DNA of 64,000 bases from Geosiphon pyriformis (Eukaryota > Glomeromycota > Glomeromycetes > Archaeosporales > Geosiphonaceae). The notes beneath the pieces were generated by a model. It did not search any database and was not told the origin of the DNA. It was given only the letters and a program-made list of their open reading frames with translations. A program made the position numbers and the translations under genes. How positions within the stretch are numbered: position 1 is the stretch's first letter; each line of letters starts with the position of its first letter. Below, piece by piece: positions 23,310 to 34,489 of the stretch. The stretch covers positions 200,351-264,350 of the forward strand of contig JAAOMT010000597.1 in assembly GCA_016748015.1 (NCBI GenBank), in the 5' to 3' direction.

Positions 23310-23997
23310 TAATCTCCTCTTCAAGACTGAGCTCCATCAAAGTCCAAGCACTATCTGTGATATTGAGATAGTGATCCAAAATAATTGAAGTAATCTGGTC
23401 TGAAAATTGTTGAAATTTCAGTTCTGTAAATTTGCCAATATATTGGACTTTCATTGGTTGCAGTATTGGATTTTGTAGAACATTTTCACAAGTATTAAAC
23501 AAATCATAAAGTCTAAAAGCTGCTCTAAGTTTGTAATGAGTGTTTGTTGATCCAGCTGCTGTTTTAAATTCATTGTGAATTTGTTTTTGTATAGCTTCAG
23601 GAGTAAGATTTGTTGCTTTAAGTTCCAGTTTTTGTTCATAAAGTGTCTTTCCAATGTGAAAGTATTTATAGATAGGGGTGTGTTCATTGTCTTGTTTATT
23701 GAGAAGTAGTAGAAGTTTTTGTTGCATTATAGCATTTGGTGAAATGTCAATAGGAGCAATTAAAAAATTTTTTTTCAGTGCTTGCTTCAAAAGTCTTGGT
23801 AACATATTTTCAGAATGACTTCTTGTTTTTTTTCTATAAGGGTGATAATTTTGTGGATGATTTACTACTGGGACTGTGGCTTTTTTCTGAATGTAATTAA
23901 TTTGACTTTCATTAATTATTATGGATAAGTTAGGAAGTGTTTTCAAGACTAACATTAACTTTTGAAATATTTGTTGAATATTTCGGAGAATAATCAT
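23290..23997 (-). CDS. Element D ORF3, conserved protein of unknown function
   Basis: An intact 235-codon frame lies after integrase, in a different frame from it, about 120 bp downstream. It starts MIILRNIQQIF. The middle contains YKYFHIGKTLYEQKLELKA, matching YYQLGKHLNIQTLYLKD of the E copy. The end reads ELSLEEEIMLLVEF. The PPT and first 20 bases of the LTR are translated, so the stop codon lies inside the LTR. I see no signal peptide, membrane segment, zinc motif or catalytic signature, so an Env-like role is not supported. Every element with this region in view has a version of it. Function unknown. Confidence 0.75.
   Translation of the reverse strand: MIILRNIQQIFQKLMLVLKTLPNLSIIINESQINYIQKKATVPVVNHPQNYHPYRKKTRSHSENMLPRLLKQALKKNFLIAPIDISPNAIMQQKLLLLLNKQDNEHTPIYKYFHIGKTLYEQKLELKATNLTPEAIQKQIHNEFKTAAGSTNTHYKLRAAFRLYDLFNTCENVLQNPILQPMKVQYIGKFTELKFQQFSDQITSIILDHYLNITDSAWTLMELSLEEEIMLLVEF
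23310..23325 (-). other. Polypurine tract of element D
   Basis: On the minus strand CTTGAAGAGGAGATTA abuts the 3' LTR. It also encodes part of ORF3. Confidence 0.7.
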
Positions 23998-24118
23998 GGT
24001 AAAATTGACTAATTATGAAAAGGAAGAATAAAAAAAATTATTTTTAGGTATGGGGTTTTATTTTGTAATTATTTACTATTTTTGTCTTTGTGTTTTTATT
24101 AAAGAATTATTGTAAAAT

Positions 24119-25420
24119 TTAAGTGTTCAAGTTTGGTTGTTGTTCTATTATAATTATTGGTTCTAAATTTTGGGGAATATCTTCAGAATTAATTAAAAAA
24201 GAATGTGTACCAATTTGTGGAATTAATGGTTCAGAATTGTTTCTAGAATAATAGTATTTCAATCTATTTCCATGTGCAACTTTTGATAGTATCTTGTCAT
24301 CAAGTCTTAATTTGTATGATTCATTGCTTAGAATTTCGTAAATATAAAATGATCCATCCCATTTATGTTCAAATTTTCCACTCCATTGTTTTTCAGCCTT
24401 AGTTCTGTGTAAAAGAACTTTATTTCCAACTTTAAATTCGTTGGTTATGGGTGATAATTTGTTGTCATGTCTTTTTTTTTGTTGAGCTTGGGAATGTTCA
24501 ATATGAGTTGCTGCTATTCTTCTTTTTCCTTCCAGTGTACTAAGAAGAGTGTAGGCTCTTCTTTGGAGTGTTTCTTGAAAGTTCTCTTCATTAATTGGTT
24601 GCACAGGGTATGTTTCCACTGTGAAATTAATTGGTAATATTGCTGTCCTTCCATAAGTTAAATCAAATGGTGTGTGTTTCATAGTATCTTGTTTTAGTGT
24701 TCTGTATGCTAGTAACATTAATAGAATAAAAATATCCCATTCCTGTTCAAAGTCTGTTGAGACTTTGGCTAAAGATTTACACAATGTTCTGTTAAAACGT
24801 TTTAAAAGTCTATTTGTTTAAGGGTAATAAGGTGATAATAGAGGTCTTTTGACATTGAACCATTCACAAATTTCTTGTATTAAGTTGTTCACAAAATGGG
24901 TTCCTTGATCAGATAAAAGTTCAATTGGACATCTATGTCTACAGATAATGTCTTCATAAATGAAATTTGCTACTGATTTTGCATCTGCTCTTTGGATGGC
25001 TTTAGCTTCAGGCCATTTGGTAAAATAATTCACTGCAACTGCAATATAACGATTTCCTTGGGTTGTGATAGGTCATGGTCCGACTAAATTAATTCCAATT
25101 CTGTCAAAAGGTTGTCCAACTTTGATTGAATTTAAAGGTTTTGTGGGACAAGTTCCTCCTTTTTTTTGACAACTATCACAAGATTCTACATATTGTCAAA
25201 TGTCTTTTTGCATGTAAGGCCAAAAATAATGTTCAAGAGTTCTTTGAATTGTTCCATTTCTTCCCAAGTGTGCTGAAGAAGGATCTGTATACATGTTGTA
25301 TAGAATTGTTTCTTTTTCATTTTCCTGTACTAATCTGAGTGGTTGGTTTGGGTTTTTACGATTTTTGTAATAGATTTTGTTGTGGTGTATAAAATATTGT
25401 TTGGATTGGTGTTGTAATCA
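24119..25420 (-). pseudogene. pol: Element D integrase
   Basis: The N-terminal zinc region is near 25140-25330 (HLGRNGT ... VESCDSC). The core has IGINLVGP (first catalytic Asp to Asn), LLSDQGTHF (second Asp kept) near 24915, and a stop where the Gln/Thr-Asn motif should be near 24820. The C-terminus is open 24119-24784 with VLLHRTKAEKQWSGKFEHKW. At the CRHRCP site this copy has AGA (Arg), where several relatives have TGA. Inactive. Confidence 0.88.
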
Positions 25421-25589
25421 ATGTTTTTCACTTGGAGCCCAATTTTCTGGCATGATGAAAGTCTTCAAATAGTTTTTGATGTTGTTGTAGTTTTCTGGAT
25501 CCATTGTTGTTGATTTTGTTGTTTGTTCTGCTGTTAAATTTGTTGGTGTTTTGTTGGTGTTGATGTTGGTATTAATATTGTCTTATTCT

Positions 25590-26060
25590 TGAGAGGCTAT
25601 TAACATTGGTGTGTAGTTTTTCTGGTTTGTAATGTACAATGTATCTGTAGTCTGCTAGGAAGTCATTCCATCGAGACTGTTTGGCACTTTGTTCAGTTTT
25701 CTTTTTATTAAGCTATTTAAGGTCAATATTGTCAGTTATTATGTCAAATTCTTTTCCATTCTTTAGGTATTGTTGAAAGTGTTTGAGAGCCCAGATGACT
25801 GCAGCAGCTTCTAATTCAGTTGAGCCATATTTGAGTTCTGTTGGCTTGAGTGTTCTGCTGGCATAGGCAATAATTTGTTTCTGGCCATTTTCATCCAATT
25901 GTGATAAGATGGCACCAAATGCTATGTGTGAAGCATCAGTGGCTAATTGGAATTGTTTGTTGAAGTCTGAGTAAGCAAGAACTGGGGCTGTTGTCAATTT
26001 TGTTTTGAGAGTTTCAAAAGCTTTTTGTTGTTCTTCAGTCCATTTGTATGGTACATTTTT
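25590..26060 (-). pseudogene. pol: Element D RNase H
   Basis: Open 25713-25997: ATDASHIAFGAIL, STELEAAAVIWAL and ITDNIDLK carry the three acidic residues. A stop follows (TAG in LK*LNKK). The remaining tail (YRYIVHYKPEKL) reaches about 25600. Confidence 0.87.
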
Positions 26061-26990
26061 GTTGGTAAGATAATTGAGTGGTTTGGCAATTTCTGAGAAT
26101 CCTTTTATAAATTTTTGATAGTAAGAGACTAATCCTACAAATCCTTATAGTTCTGTGATATTTCTGGGAGTTTGAAAGTTTTTGACAGCACTGATTGTTC
26201 CAGAATTTGGTTTGACTCCATCTTTGTTAACAATGTATTCGAAAAAAATTAAGCTTGTTTTTCCAAAATGACATTTTTCAATGTTTAATTTCAATTTTGC
26301 TTTCTGTAATCATTGAAAAACTTCTCGCAGGTGAATAAAATGAGTCTCAAAGCTTGGTGAGTATACATTAGTGTTATCAAGATAGACAACTGCTAATTGT
26401 CACAAGAGTCCTTCATATACAACATCCATGAGTCACTAGAATGTTGCTGGTGTATTGCAGAGTCCAAAAGGCATAACATTAAACTCATAGTTTCCTCTTT
26501 GGGTGGTAAATGCTGTTTTGGGTCGGTCTTTTGGGTCCATTTTGACTTGCCAGTATCCACTTTCCAAGTTTAAAGTTGAGAAAAACTTGGCTTTTCTTAG
26601 AGCATCTAGCATGTCATTAATTCTTGGAAGAGAGTAGGCATTTCCAATTGTCACACTGTTCAATTGGCAATAGTAAACACAAAATCTGATTTTTCTATTT
26701 TTCTTTTTGACAAGAACTACTGGTGAGGCCCAAAGACTTCTTGATGGTTGAATCAATCTGTTATTAAACATTCTCTGGACTTCTTTTTTGATGAATTGGT
26801 GGCTGGCAGGTGGCACTCTGTAAGCTTGCTAATGTTTTGGTGGAGCATCTCCTGTATGGATTTGATGTTGAACCATATCCGTTTTTCCCAGGTCATTGTT
26901 GTCTTTTGCAAATATATCTGCAAATTCAGCTATCAATTGTTTCAATTGTCTTTGTTGTTGAGGTTCTAAGAGACCCATGTTGATTCAAGA
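26061..26990 (-). pseudogene. pol: Element D reverse transcriptase
   Basis: Open 26436-26816: MPPASHQFIKKEVQRMF, VVLVKKKNRKIRFC, FSTLNLESGYWQVKMDP (first catalytic Asp is Asn) and FNVMPFGLCNTPATF. The active-site box near 26365-26390 reads VVYLDNTNVYS, so the second Asp of YxDD is Asn. The thumb/connection reaches about 26061. Both changes are G-to-A on the coding strand. Confidence 0.9.
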
Positions 26991-27188
26991 AAGTTTTTTT
27001 TCTAAAAAGTGGTAGTTTTCAGTAGTGAAAATGATATTTGGATTTGGGAGTCGAGTGTGCCTTACAATTTCGATGAAATTAAAGACAATTTGAAGGTTTT
27101 CATCTTGAAAAATATTACTGTGTATGATTCCAATCTCTAGTTTGTTTAATAAGACAATAGGGTAATTATTGGGGTTGTAGAATATAAC

Positions 27189-28364
27189 TCAAAATTTTTT
27201 TATTCCTTTGGGAATATAAACATTTGGAATTAAGATTTCATGCTTCAAACAGATTTGTTCATTGGATTCAAAGATTTGTTGTGTAGTGGTGGGTTTTGAG
27301 CAAATATAAATTTCGTAATGTTCTCCAAAAGATAAAATAGTAATTGGCTGGGGAAATTGAAGAATCTGGTGAGATTCATTTTGTGTATTAAGAGCTATGT
27401 TTACTGGAACTGTAAATCGTCCAGTTGAACCAAAACCTTGAGTTTCTCTTTCACTTTTTCCCAATTGTTCTCTATTGTTTACTGATTGTAAACCCGAAAT
27501 GTTGATTAAAGGTAAGTAAATTGCTTGAGCAATTTTTTCAGCATGTTCAATTTTGAATGGTTTGTCTGTCTCATTTTGTAACATGATGGTAATGTCTCCA
27601 GTATATCCTGCATCTATAACTCCTCCTCTAATATTGATTCCTTTGCTTGCCAATGATGATCTGGAGGCAATTTGAACCATTGCTTCTGGTAGTATTTCAA
27701 GAGCAATTTTGAGATTGATTTTTGTCAAAGACTTTGGTTGGAGAACCAAAGTATCTTTTTCTGAATATCTTAGGTTATATCCAGCATCAATTTCGTGTGC
27801 TTTTTCTGGTCTGATTCCTTGGCCATGGTTGTCAAAATATTTAAGTTGTAGAAGTGGTTGCTTTTCAAAAAAATAGATGGGCATGGTTGGTAGTTCTTCT
27901 ACTAGTTCAGATATTTCAAATTCGATTTCATTTTCATTATTCTCATCTGGCAGAGGAATGCTAAGAGCATAACATTCTAAACACCATTGGTCATCACAAA
28001 ACATAACACATTCTTCACACAATTGAATGTTCATTTGCTCTAATCGTTGAATTTGAGCTTCTTTGGTCAGATATGTGTGGCTTGCAATTTGGTAGTAGAT
28101 TTCTACTTCATCTTCATAATCAAATCCTGCTAATTCCATGGTATACTCAATGTATTCGGCTTCTTTCATTTGGTAGACATCTTCTTGGGTGGCTCTATTA
28201 ATCAATGCCATTGTTAAGTCAAAAATCATTTCAGCATCATGAGGGTAGTGGTAAAGTTTATTGAGAGCACTGTTGTATGCTGCATCAAATGGTGTTCCTC
28301 TTCTGACTTTTTCCAAAATTAATAAAGCATATTGACAGGTCTGATTACATACTCTTCCTCTCAT
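27189..28364 (-). CDS. Element D Cys-rich domain C-terminal half fused to dUTPase
   Basis: An open 391-codon stretch of the polyprotein. Residues 1-110 hold CNQTCQYALLILE and YHYPHDAEMIFDLT; a second Cys cluster, CEECVMFCDDQWCLEC, follows; then an acidic linker. Residues about 190-318 are a full dUTPase: EIDAGYNLR (motif 1), ASRSSLASKGI (2), GVIDAGYTG (3, with the catalytic Asp), AEKIAQAI (4) and GFGSTGRF (5). The enzyme is a homotrimer that converts dUTP to dUMP and pyrophosphate, keeping uracil out of the cDNA. Residues 319-391 are a beta-rich tail. This is the best preserved dUTPase in the window and could be functional. The open frame's ATG is internal to the polyprotein, not a true start. 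Confidence 0.92.
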   Translation of the reverse strand: MRGRVCNQTCQYALLILEKVRRGTPFDAAYNSALNKLYHYPHDAEMIFDLTMALINRATQEDVYQMKEAEYIEYTMELAGFDYEDEVEIYYQIASHTYLTKEAQIQRLEQMNIQLCEECVMFCDDQWCLECYALSIPLPDENNENEIEFEISELVEELPTMPIYFFEKQPLLQLKYFDNHGQGIRPEKAHEIDAGYNLRYSEKDTLVLQPKSLTKINLKIALEILPEAMVQIASRSSLASKGINIRGGVIDAGYTGDITIMLQNETDKPFKIEHAEKIAQAIYLPLINISGLQSVNNREQLGKSERETQGFGSTGRFTVPVNIALNTQNESHQILQFPQPITILSFGEHYEIYICSKPTTTQQIFESNEQICLKHEILIPNVYIPKGIKKF

Positions 28365-28721
28365 TGCTACATCAATCCAATTGCATTCTTCTGGTAGCTT
28401 TTCTCCACAAGTAAGACAAGAAGTTTTGTCCTATTTTCCACTTCTCTTTGTGGATCTAAATCATTCTCTATGGCATGCCTTGCAGAAATAGCAAGTGCGA
28501 GTTTTGTATTCCTCTTCTGGGAAAATACAGGCTCTTATAGATGAAAGCTTTTTTTTGCAATCTTTGTATTTTAGTAGAATGTATAGTAGTTCTTTTCGTG
28601 ATTCTGGTGTGGAATATTTAACTTTCTTCCATTCTCTTAATTCTTCGAAAATCTCTTGTTCTGTTTCTTCAGCCCAATTGGATGGTGATCCAAGAGCCAT
28701 GTAGGTTTTAGTGAGTGACAT
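28365..28721 (-). pseudogene. Element D Cys-rich domain, N-terminal half
   Basis: Open 28461-28721 includes CKKKLSSIRAC and CYFCKACHRE; then two stops (near 28458 and 28437, Cys/Trp-type sites) precede CLTCGEKLPEECNW, which joins the next open frame at 28364. The Cys arrangement matches E, B, C and H. Confidence 0.75.
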
Positions 28722-28734
28722 TTTTTTCTCTTTT

Positions 28735-29459
28735 TCAAATTCAAATACTGGAGCTTTTTCTGATTGTTTGTTAAAGGTATCACAGATTGCAGGTACTATG
28801 GTATATTGTCCTTGGTATGAGATTTTAAGTTCTTGAGTTTCCCAGTTCAGGTTTGCATTGGCCTTAAGAAGCCAATCATTTCCAACTAGAGCTTAGTATT
28901 GGGATGCATTTATAACAAAAACTTTAACTAGAATGGTGATTCCATCAATTGTAAAGGGAAAATCATCAATTTTTTTTACTGGAGTCTTCTTCATACCATT
29001 AGCTGTGACAATAACTGTTTGAGCTGGTCTGTTTACGTTTCATTTGAGTTGTTGCATCAACTGGTAAGTGATGATACTTCTAGCTGATCTATTATCTAAG
29101 ATTAAGCGAATAGGTTTTTCTTCCACTGTAGCTTCTATGTATATAACAGTAATTGCTTTCTGTTCATTGACTGCTGCATTACTAAGCAGAAATAGTGATT
29201 CATTTGCTTCAAATTCAAATGGAAATATATCTGACAGATTGGCATTTTGGGCAATTTGAGCTGGTAAAATGGTATGGTTAGAAGGGTTTGTTCTTGGTAC
29301 TGCAGCTTTACCTTCAGAAAGTGCAGTTTGTTGAAAATTCAATTCTTCAGTCATTGTTAAATAACTGGGTTGAGTGTAAAAGTAATTTGGTCTTTGCTGA
29401 CTGGAATTTTGGGGAACTAATTGGTTATTTGGGTTGATTCTGTTGTTGTTACTCTGCAA
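28735..29459 (-). pseudogene. pol: Element D linker end and aspartic protease
   Basis: Open to 29040: IFPFEFEANESLFLLSN, then LILDNRSARSIITYQLM. The triad D-S-G has become DNR, all by G-to-A. After a stop, IDDFPFTIDGITI and ALVGNDWLLKANANL complete the domain. Confidence 0.83.
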
Positions 29460-30635
29460 TTAATTTTGGGGTGTGAATTGGTTATGTTGAACCAATCTTC
29501 TTGCTGGTACTTGATATTGTTGAGTAGGTGGTGTCTGATATGGCTGAATTGGTAAAGGTTGCTGATATTGTTGCTGCATTGGTTGTGGAGCTGGTAAATA
29601 GTAACTGTTTTGATTTTGTGGTCTTGGTGAATAATAGATTGGTGGTAGAGATTGGTAATAAGATTGTTGTGGTGAAGAGTAATGTTGATTACTCCTGTTT
29701 TGTTGGTCTCTTTGTAATTTTCTACAATCTCGTTTCCAGTGTCCTGGAATTCCACAATAATGACAATTTTAAGGTTGGTTGTTGGATGGTGATCCAAAAT
29801 TGTTTTGGTTGCGTCATTGTGGGAGTTGATATTTTTGTGGTTGTTGTTGCTGTTGTTGTTGTTGGTTTGTGAAGTAGCTTTCAATCTTTTTTGTGAGTTG
29901 GTTTATCTTCTCTTCAGCTGCTGAGCTGGTTTCTCTAATTGCAAGATTTACAAGCTTGGTATGATTTGCTTCTTTCATTGCCATTTCATAGCTCTTTGCA
30001 TGTCTAATAGCAGTTGCTAAGTCTGCTGGAGCATGTGGACAGACTTTCTTAATCAGTTTGTCTTTTAACCCTGCTATAAACTGATTCAGAATTTGAGCAT
30101 CAGAATAGTAGTTATTGGTTTCCAATTGTCGGATTCGTCTAAGAAGTTTGTTAAATCTTCCAAGATAGGTCATAACAGTTTCAGATGTTTCTTGTTTGAT
30201 ATTGTGAAAATGGTTTCTGAGAGTGATAGAAGTATTGTTGTCAGTGAATTGTTATAGAAAAGCATTTTTGAATGCTTGCCAGTTTTCAAATGGTTCTTCT
30301 AAATTTTCAAACCATTCTTTTGCTGTTTCTTGGAGAAAATAGGGAATTGCTTTAAGTATTCTTGCTGCAATCCAACCATTTGCATTTCCTGCTTTTTGAA
30401 CTTTGTCAAGCCATTCTTGAAGACTGATATCATTGTCTTCATCAGTGAATTCTGGAATTTTTGCAATGTAAGCAGTTGTCATTTTTTTTTCATTTCCTGT
30501 GATTTCTTCTGGTTCTGATTCAGTTTCTTCACTTTCCAAGCTTTCTGAATGATTACTTTCGTTTTCCTGTAAGTAATCAATGATATTGGCACTTGTTAAT
30601 ATTGGTTCTTGTTGTTGAGTAGGATTTCTAGGTGA
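29460..30635 (-). pseudogene. gag: Element D Gag capsid and CCHC knuckle
   Basis: The capsid core is in two open pieces: 30252-30539 (MTTAYIAKIPEFTDEDND ... FLQETAKEWFENL) and 29814-30173 (MTYLGRFNKLLRRIRQLE ... ILNQFIAGLKDKL). A Gln-rich tract and the knuckle CHYCGIPGHWKRDC near 29730-29775 follow. This copy keeps all four zinc ligands. A TAA near 30253 separates the two pieces. Confidence 0.83.
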
Positions 30636-31226
30636 CTAAAAATCTTCTGGTCTGAAAAAATGATTAAGTAATGAACTTAGTGTTTGTAGTTGAACAAGTG
30701 AAATTGGAAATGGTGTAATAGAAAGTGGTAATTTGACACTGGTTCCTTGTTCAGGTGTTTGCAAGTGTTTGGCAGTTGTCTTTGATAGTATTGGAGTGTT
30801 TGGAGTGGTTCTTGAGTATTGTTTTACTTTTTGTTTGCCTTTGTTGTTTGTTTCTGTTTCTGATTCAAAGTTAAAAGAGTATTTGGGCTGTACTGGGTAT
30901 TTTTCTTTACAGTACTCAATAATATTAAAATTAAGTTCTTGGAAGTAGGTAGCAAGTGTTTCACTGTTCAGGTCTTCTGTTCTCAATTGTGAATAGTGCA
31001 CTAAATTATTGTAGAAGTTGCTTCTAACTTCTGAAATGTTGTAGTTTCCAAAAAGATAATTGTTAATGCAATTTTTAATATATTGGTATACTGATTTCTT
31101 AACAACTTCAATTCCGTCTGGGATGTTGAATTTTTGCTTGCAGTGAATGTAAATTGACTGATGATACTTTAGAGTTGTTGTGTCTGGTGTAATTGCTACT
31201 TTGAATTTGTTGTTGCTGTGTTATTT
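30636..31226 (-). pseudogene. gag: Element D Gag N-terminal domain
   Basis: Open 30636-31001, extendable upstream through KSVYQYIKNCINNYLFGN. It aligns by position and pattern with the FNFYINERIAYLLRTP block of C and H (LNSETLATYFQELNFNIIEY and a basic linker). Divergent but clearly the same place in the polyprotein. Confidence 0.65.
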
Positions 31227-31227
31227 C

Positions 31228-31242
31228 TGTGGAAGAGCACCA
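31228..31242 (-). other. Primer-binding site of element D
   Basis: On the minus strand, TGGTGCTCTTCCACA starts two bases after the LTR. It belongs to the TGGTGCTC class with C-to-T differences from H and F. Confidence 0.72.
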
Positions 31243-31244
31243 AA

Positions 31245-32221
31245 TGTTACCAGAGGTTTTTGGTCTCTTTTCTTGAATGTTGTAACTGTCTGTTGGTTGC
31301 AAATTCACATTTTCTAGAAGTAGTTGAACCTCTAATAACTGAATTTATCTTCAAATTATCTCTTATAATTTGAACTGCTGGGCTTATAAGTGGAATGGTC
31401 AATTCATGCCAGTTACTTTGTATAGTTACATTGTAGTAAATGCCAACTCTTTTTCAGGAATTGCTCGTCTGGAAGCTCACTAAAATGTGTAGTTACTTTG
31501 CTGTGAAAGTCAACTCTTCTACAGAAATCTTGTCTATAGGCTACTCTAATAATTACAGTAAGAAAATAAAAGAAAATAAAAGAAAATAAAAGAAATGTAA
31601 AAAAAATTGAATTCTGTCAAGAGAAACGTTTTCTATCCAGGCCTGGAGTCACTAACAATTTACTGAAATTGGTAGCTAATCAATTTCAAAATGTTAGTTG
31701 GGTTTTGGGGATTTTCCAAGTGCAATAATTAAAAAATTTGGTTTTTCAAATTATTTGATATTTATTTCTTTTTGTGTGTGTAGGAATGGTTCTAGTGATA
31801 AATCTAAAGTAAGATACATTTTCTTAAAGAGAAAAGCTCTTTTTTTATATAACTTGTTGTAGTACTAGTCTATGAACTTGCACTTTTTCTCTTTGCTCAA
31901 CTTTCGACAAACTAAAGATACATTTTGATGAACTACAAGTTATTTCACTGAACTATTAATTAATTTGGGTGAACTATTCATAATTTTGGCAAATTTCTAT
32001 AAATTTCAGTGAATTTTAGAATGTTACAAAGTTCAGAGTATTGTGTAATTTGATCATCCTACTTTCTGTTATATTAATTGGATTATTTAATTGAATTGTA
32101 ATATGTAATAATTGATTAAATAATAAATGATAATTTGAAATGATATTAATATACTAATTAATTATAGAAATTATAAGGGTAATTTTCCTGCTAATTAATA
32201 GCTAAAATTCTACTGGTAACA
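31245..32221 (-). repeat. Element D 5' LTR
   Basis: 977 bp, TGTTAC at 31245 and GTAACA at 32216-32221, matching the 3' LTR over its length. It carries GAAAATAAAA repeats at 31560-31600. A TTATATAAAA promoter-like box (minus strand) is at 31843-31852. Confidence 0.93.
31843..31852 (-). promoter_or_regulatory. TATA-like box of element D 5' LTR
   Basis: TTATATAAAA on the minus strand, about 370 bp into the LTR. Candidate only. Confidence 0.45.
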
Positions 32222-33000
32222 GCACTTAAGAATAATACCCAAAAGAGTCCATCCAACCAATGTTGGATTCAATCTATGTTATCTGGAAGAAAAATCCACA
32301 ACATTACCACCCAGAAGCATCATTAAAATTGATCTGAAAATAGCAGTTGAAATTCCGCCAGGAACAATGATTCAAATAGCATTGTAATCAAGTCTCGTAA
32401 AAAAAGAAATAAGCATTCAAGGAGGAGTAATTGACTCTGGATACACTGGAAATTTGATGGTTTTGCTACAGAACAATTTAGAAAAGCCTTATATCATTGA
32501 ATCTAAGAAAAAGATTGCACAAGCAATTTTTCTACCATTGGTAAAAATTGGAAAATATGTGTCAGTGGAAAATTGTAAAGAATTGTTACAAACAACAAGA
32601 AAAACTTTTGGTTTTGGATCGACAAAAAAAGGAATTAAAGCAAATTTTACTAAAACAATAGAAGAAAAAGGCAAAGTAATTAAAACTGAGCAGTCCATTA
32701 TGCTCTTATCATATGGAAAATCAGAAATAAGAATAAAAAGGACAATTAAAAAAAAAGACCTAATATTTGAGCCTTACCCAAAAACTTGTCAACAGTTTCT
32801 CATAGAACTTATTAACCTTTTTATTCTAGCTGATAAAGCTCAATAAATAAAAATTTCTATCACAAACACCACAGAAAAACCTGTCTATATTCTGGAAGAT
32901 ACTATCATTAGATACCTCAGAACAAAGCTAGAAAATGCGTCAACACCACAAGAAATTCTAAATTTCCCAGAAATCGCCTTCTACTGTGAATTCACTTCAA
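32222..33000 (+). pseudogene. Element E dUTPase (after D) and linker
   Basis: The frame continues from 22320 after D. It shows VHPTNVGFNLC (motif 1), AL*SSLVKKEI (motif 2, with TAA), GGVIDSGYTGN (motif 3), KKKIAQAI (motif 4) and GFGSTKKG (motif 5). From 32454 to 32846 the frame is open. Motifs 3-5 are good; motif 2 is broken. The tail (ISITNTTEKPVYILEDTIIRYL) is the usual beta-rich protease-RT linker. Confidence 0.87.
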
Positions 33001-33017
33001 TAAATTGGCAACAACTA

Positions 33018-34000
33018 TTGGAATGCTATCAATTTACACCAGAAAAATTGGCCAAATTAAACATTGGAACAATGAATCCTAACCAACAGCAACAATTAAA
33101 AGCATTAATTTTAAAATACTTTGATATATTTTCACAAAATTGCAAATTTGGAAGAACCAACTTGGTTCAACACCAAATCCTCACTGGAGACGCCAGACCT
33201 GAAAAACAACATGCTTACCATATTCCACCAATAGAGCATAATTTTATCAGAGAAGAAGTTCAAAGCATGTTAGAAAAAGGAATAATCCAACTATCAATGA
33301 GCCCATGGTCTTTACCAGTTGTTTTAGTAAGAAAAAAGAACAGAAAAATTAGATTTTGTGTTAACTATTGCAAACTAAACAGCAAAACAACCAAAAACTC
33401 ATACCTAATACCATTAATTGATGAAATCTTCGACATTTTTGAAGAAGCAAAATGGTTTTCTATACTGGACTTGACCAGTAAGTACTGGCAAGTAGAAATA
33501 GACTCAAAAGACAGACATAAAACAGCATTCACAATACAAAATAGCAATTATGAGTTTAATGTAATGCTATTTGGATTGACAAACACTCTCATAATATTCT
33601 AAAGACTAATGAATGTAATTTATTTCAGAATCCTGTAACAATTCATTGTTGTCTACTTGAATGATACAAATGTTTTCTTATTAAAATTCACAGATCATTT
33701 CCAATATTTGCAACAAGTTTTTGAGAGATTAAGACATGCTGGACTTAAACTAAATCTAGAAATATGTTTCTTTGGGAAAAATAAGCTAGCATTTTTAGGA
33801 CATGTAGTTAGAAAAGATGGAATAAAACCAAATCCATCAAAAATAGACAAAGTGAAAAATTTTCCAGTATCTCAAAATGTTTCAGAAATTAGAAGCTTTT
33901 TAGAACTCACATTTTACTACTGCTGCTTTGTAGAAAACTTTTCAAACATCACTAAATTCCTTAATTATCTACTATCCAAAAATGTAAAATTTGAATAGAC
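33018..34000 (+). pseudogene. pol: Element E reverse transcriptase
   Basis: Open 33018-33602 and 33657-33998: QHQILTGDARPEKQ, LPVVLVRKKNRKIRFCVNY, FSILDLTSKYWQVEID, FNVMLFGLTNT, then VVYLNDTNVFLL and FLGHVVRKDGIKP. YxDD reads YLND, with the first Asp lost. One TAA near 33601 lies between the pieces. Confidence 0.9.
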
Positions 34001-34460
34001 TGAAGCACAACAAAAAGCTTTTAAGTACCTTAGACAAAAGCTCATTGAATTACCAATAATGATCTATCTGAATTTCAACAAGAAATTCATTTTGGCCACA
34101 GATGCCTTTGGAACTGGACTTGGAGCCATTCTGTCACAAAAAAATGATAATGAAAGAGAACATGTAATCACTTATGCCAATAGAAGTCTCAGTACAGTAG
34201 AGCAAAACTACACAGCACACGAATTTGAATGCTTAGCAGTAGTCTGGAGTTGTGTTCACTTTGACACATATTTATGGTACCAACCCTTTGAGATTACCAC
34301 AGATCATAGAGGTCTGGTCTGGTTAAATAACAAGAAAGCACTAAAAAAAAAATACGCCAGATGATCACAAACATTAACACCATATGATTATATTATCAAA
34401 TACAAAAAAGGTACCAAAAATGCTAATGCTAACTGTTTGTCAAGAATAAGACACACATAA
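34001..34460 (+). pseudogene. pol: Element E RNase H
   Basis: Open 34059-34364 with ATDAFGTGLGAIL, AHEFECLAVVW and TTDHRGLVW: all three acidic residues kept. A TGA follows near 34363, then YIIKYKKGTKNANANCL. Confidence 0.88.
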
Positions 34461-34489
34461 AAATTACCAACCCATCCACCATAACAACA

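Larger units (their letters stand above)
22321..32221 (-). mobile_element. Element D: dUTPase-type Ty3/gypsy retrotransposon inside E
   Basis: Two LTRs, 22321-23309 (3' in its own sense) and 31245-32221 (5'), enclose a minus-strand interior. Perfect target repeats GCAC lie at 22317-22320 and 32222-32225. PBS and PPT are in the right places. It has the cleanest dUTPase and long open pieces and is among the youngest insertions. RT, protease and integrase active-site residues are nevertheless mutated. Confidence 0.95.

Noticed and set aside
23290-23997. ORF3 as an envelope gene
   Set aside because: No signal peptide, hydrophobic fusion segment or membrane anchor is visible in the D, E or F copies.
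29528-29872. Val-rich open frame on the plus strand opposite element D Gag
   Set aside because: It is the antisense shadow of the Gln/Asn-rich Gag linker and zinc knuckle, with no support of its own.
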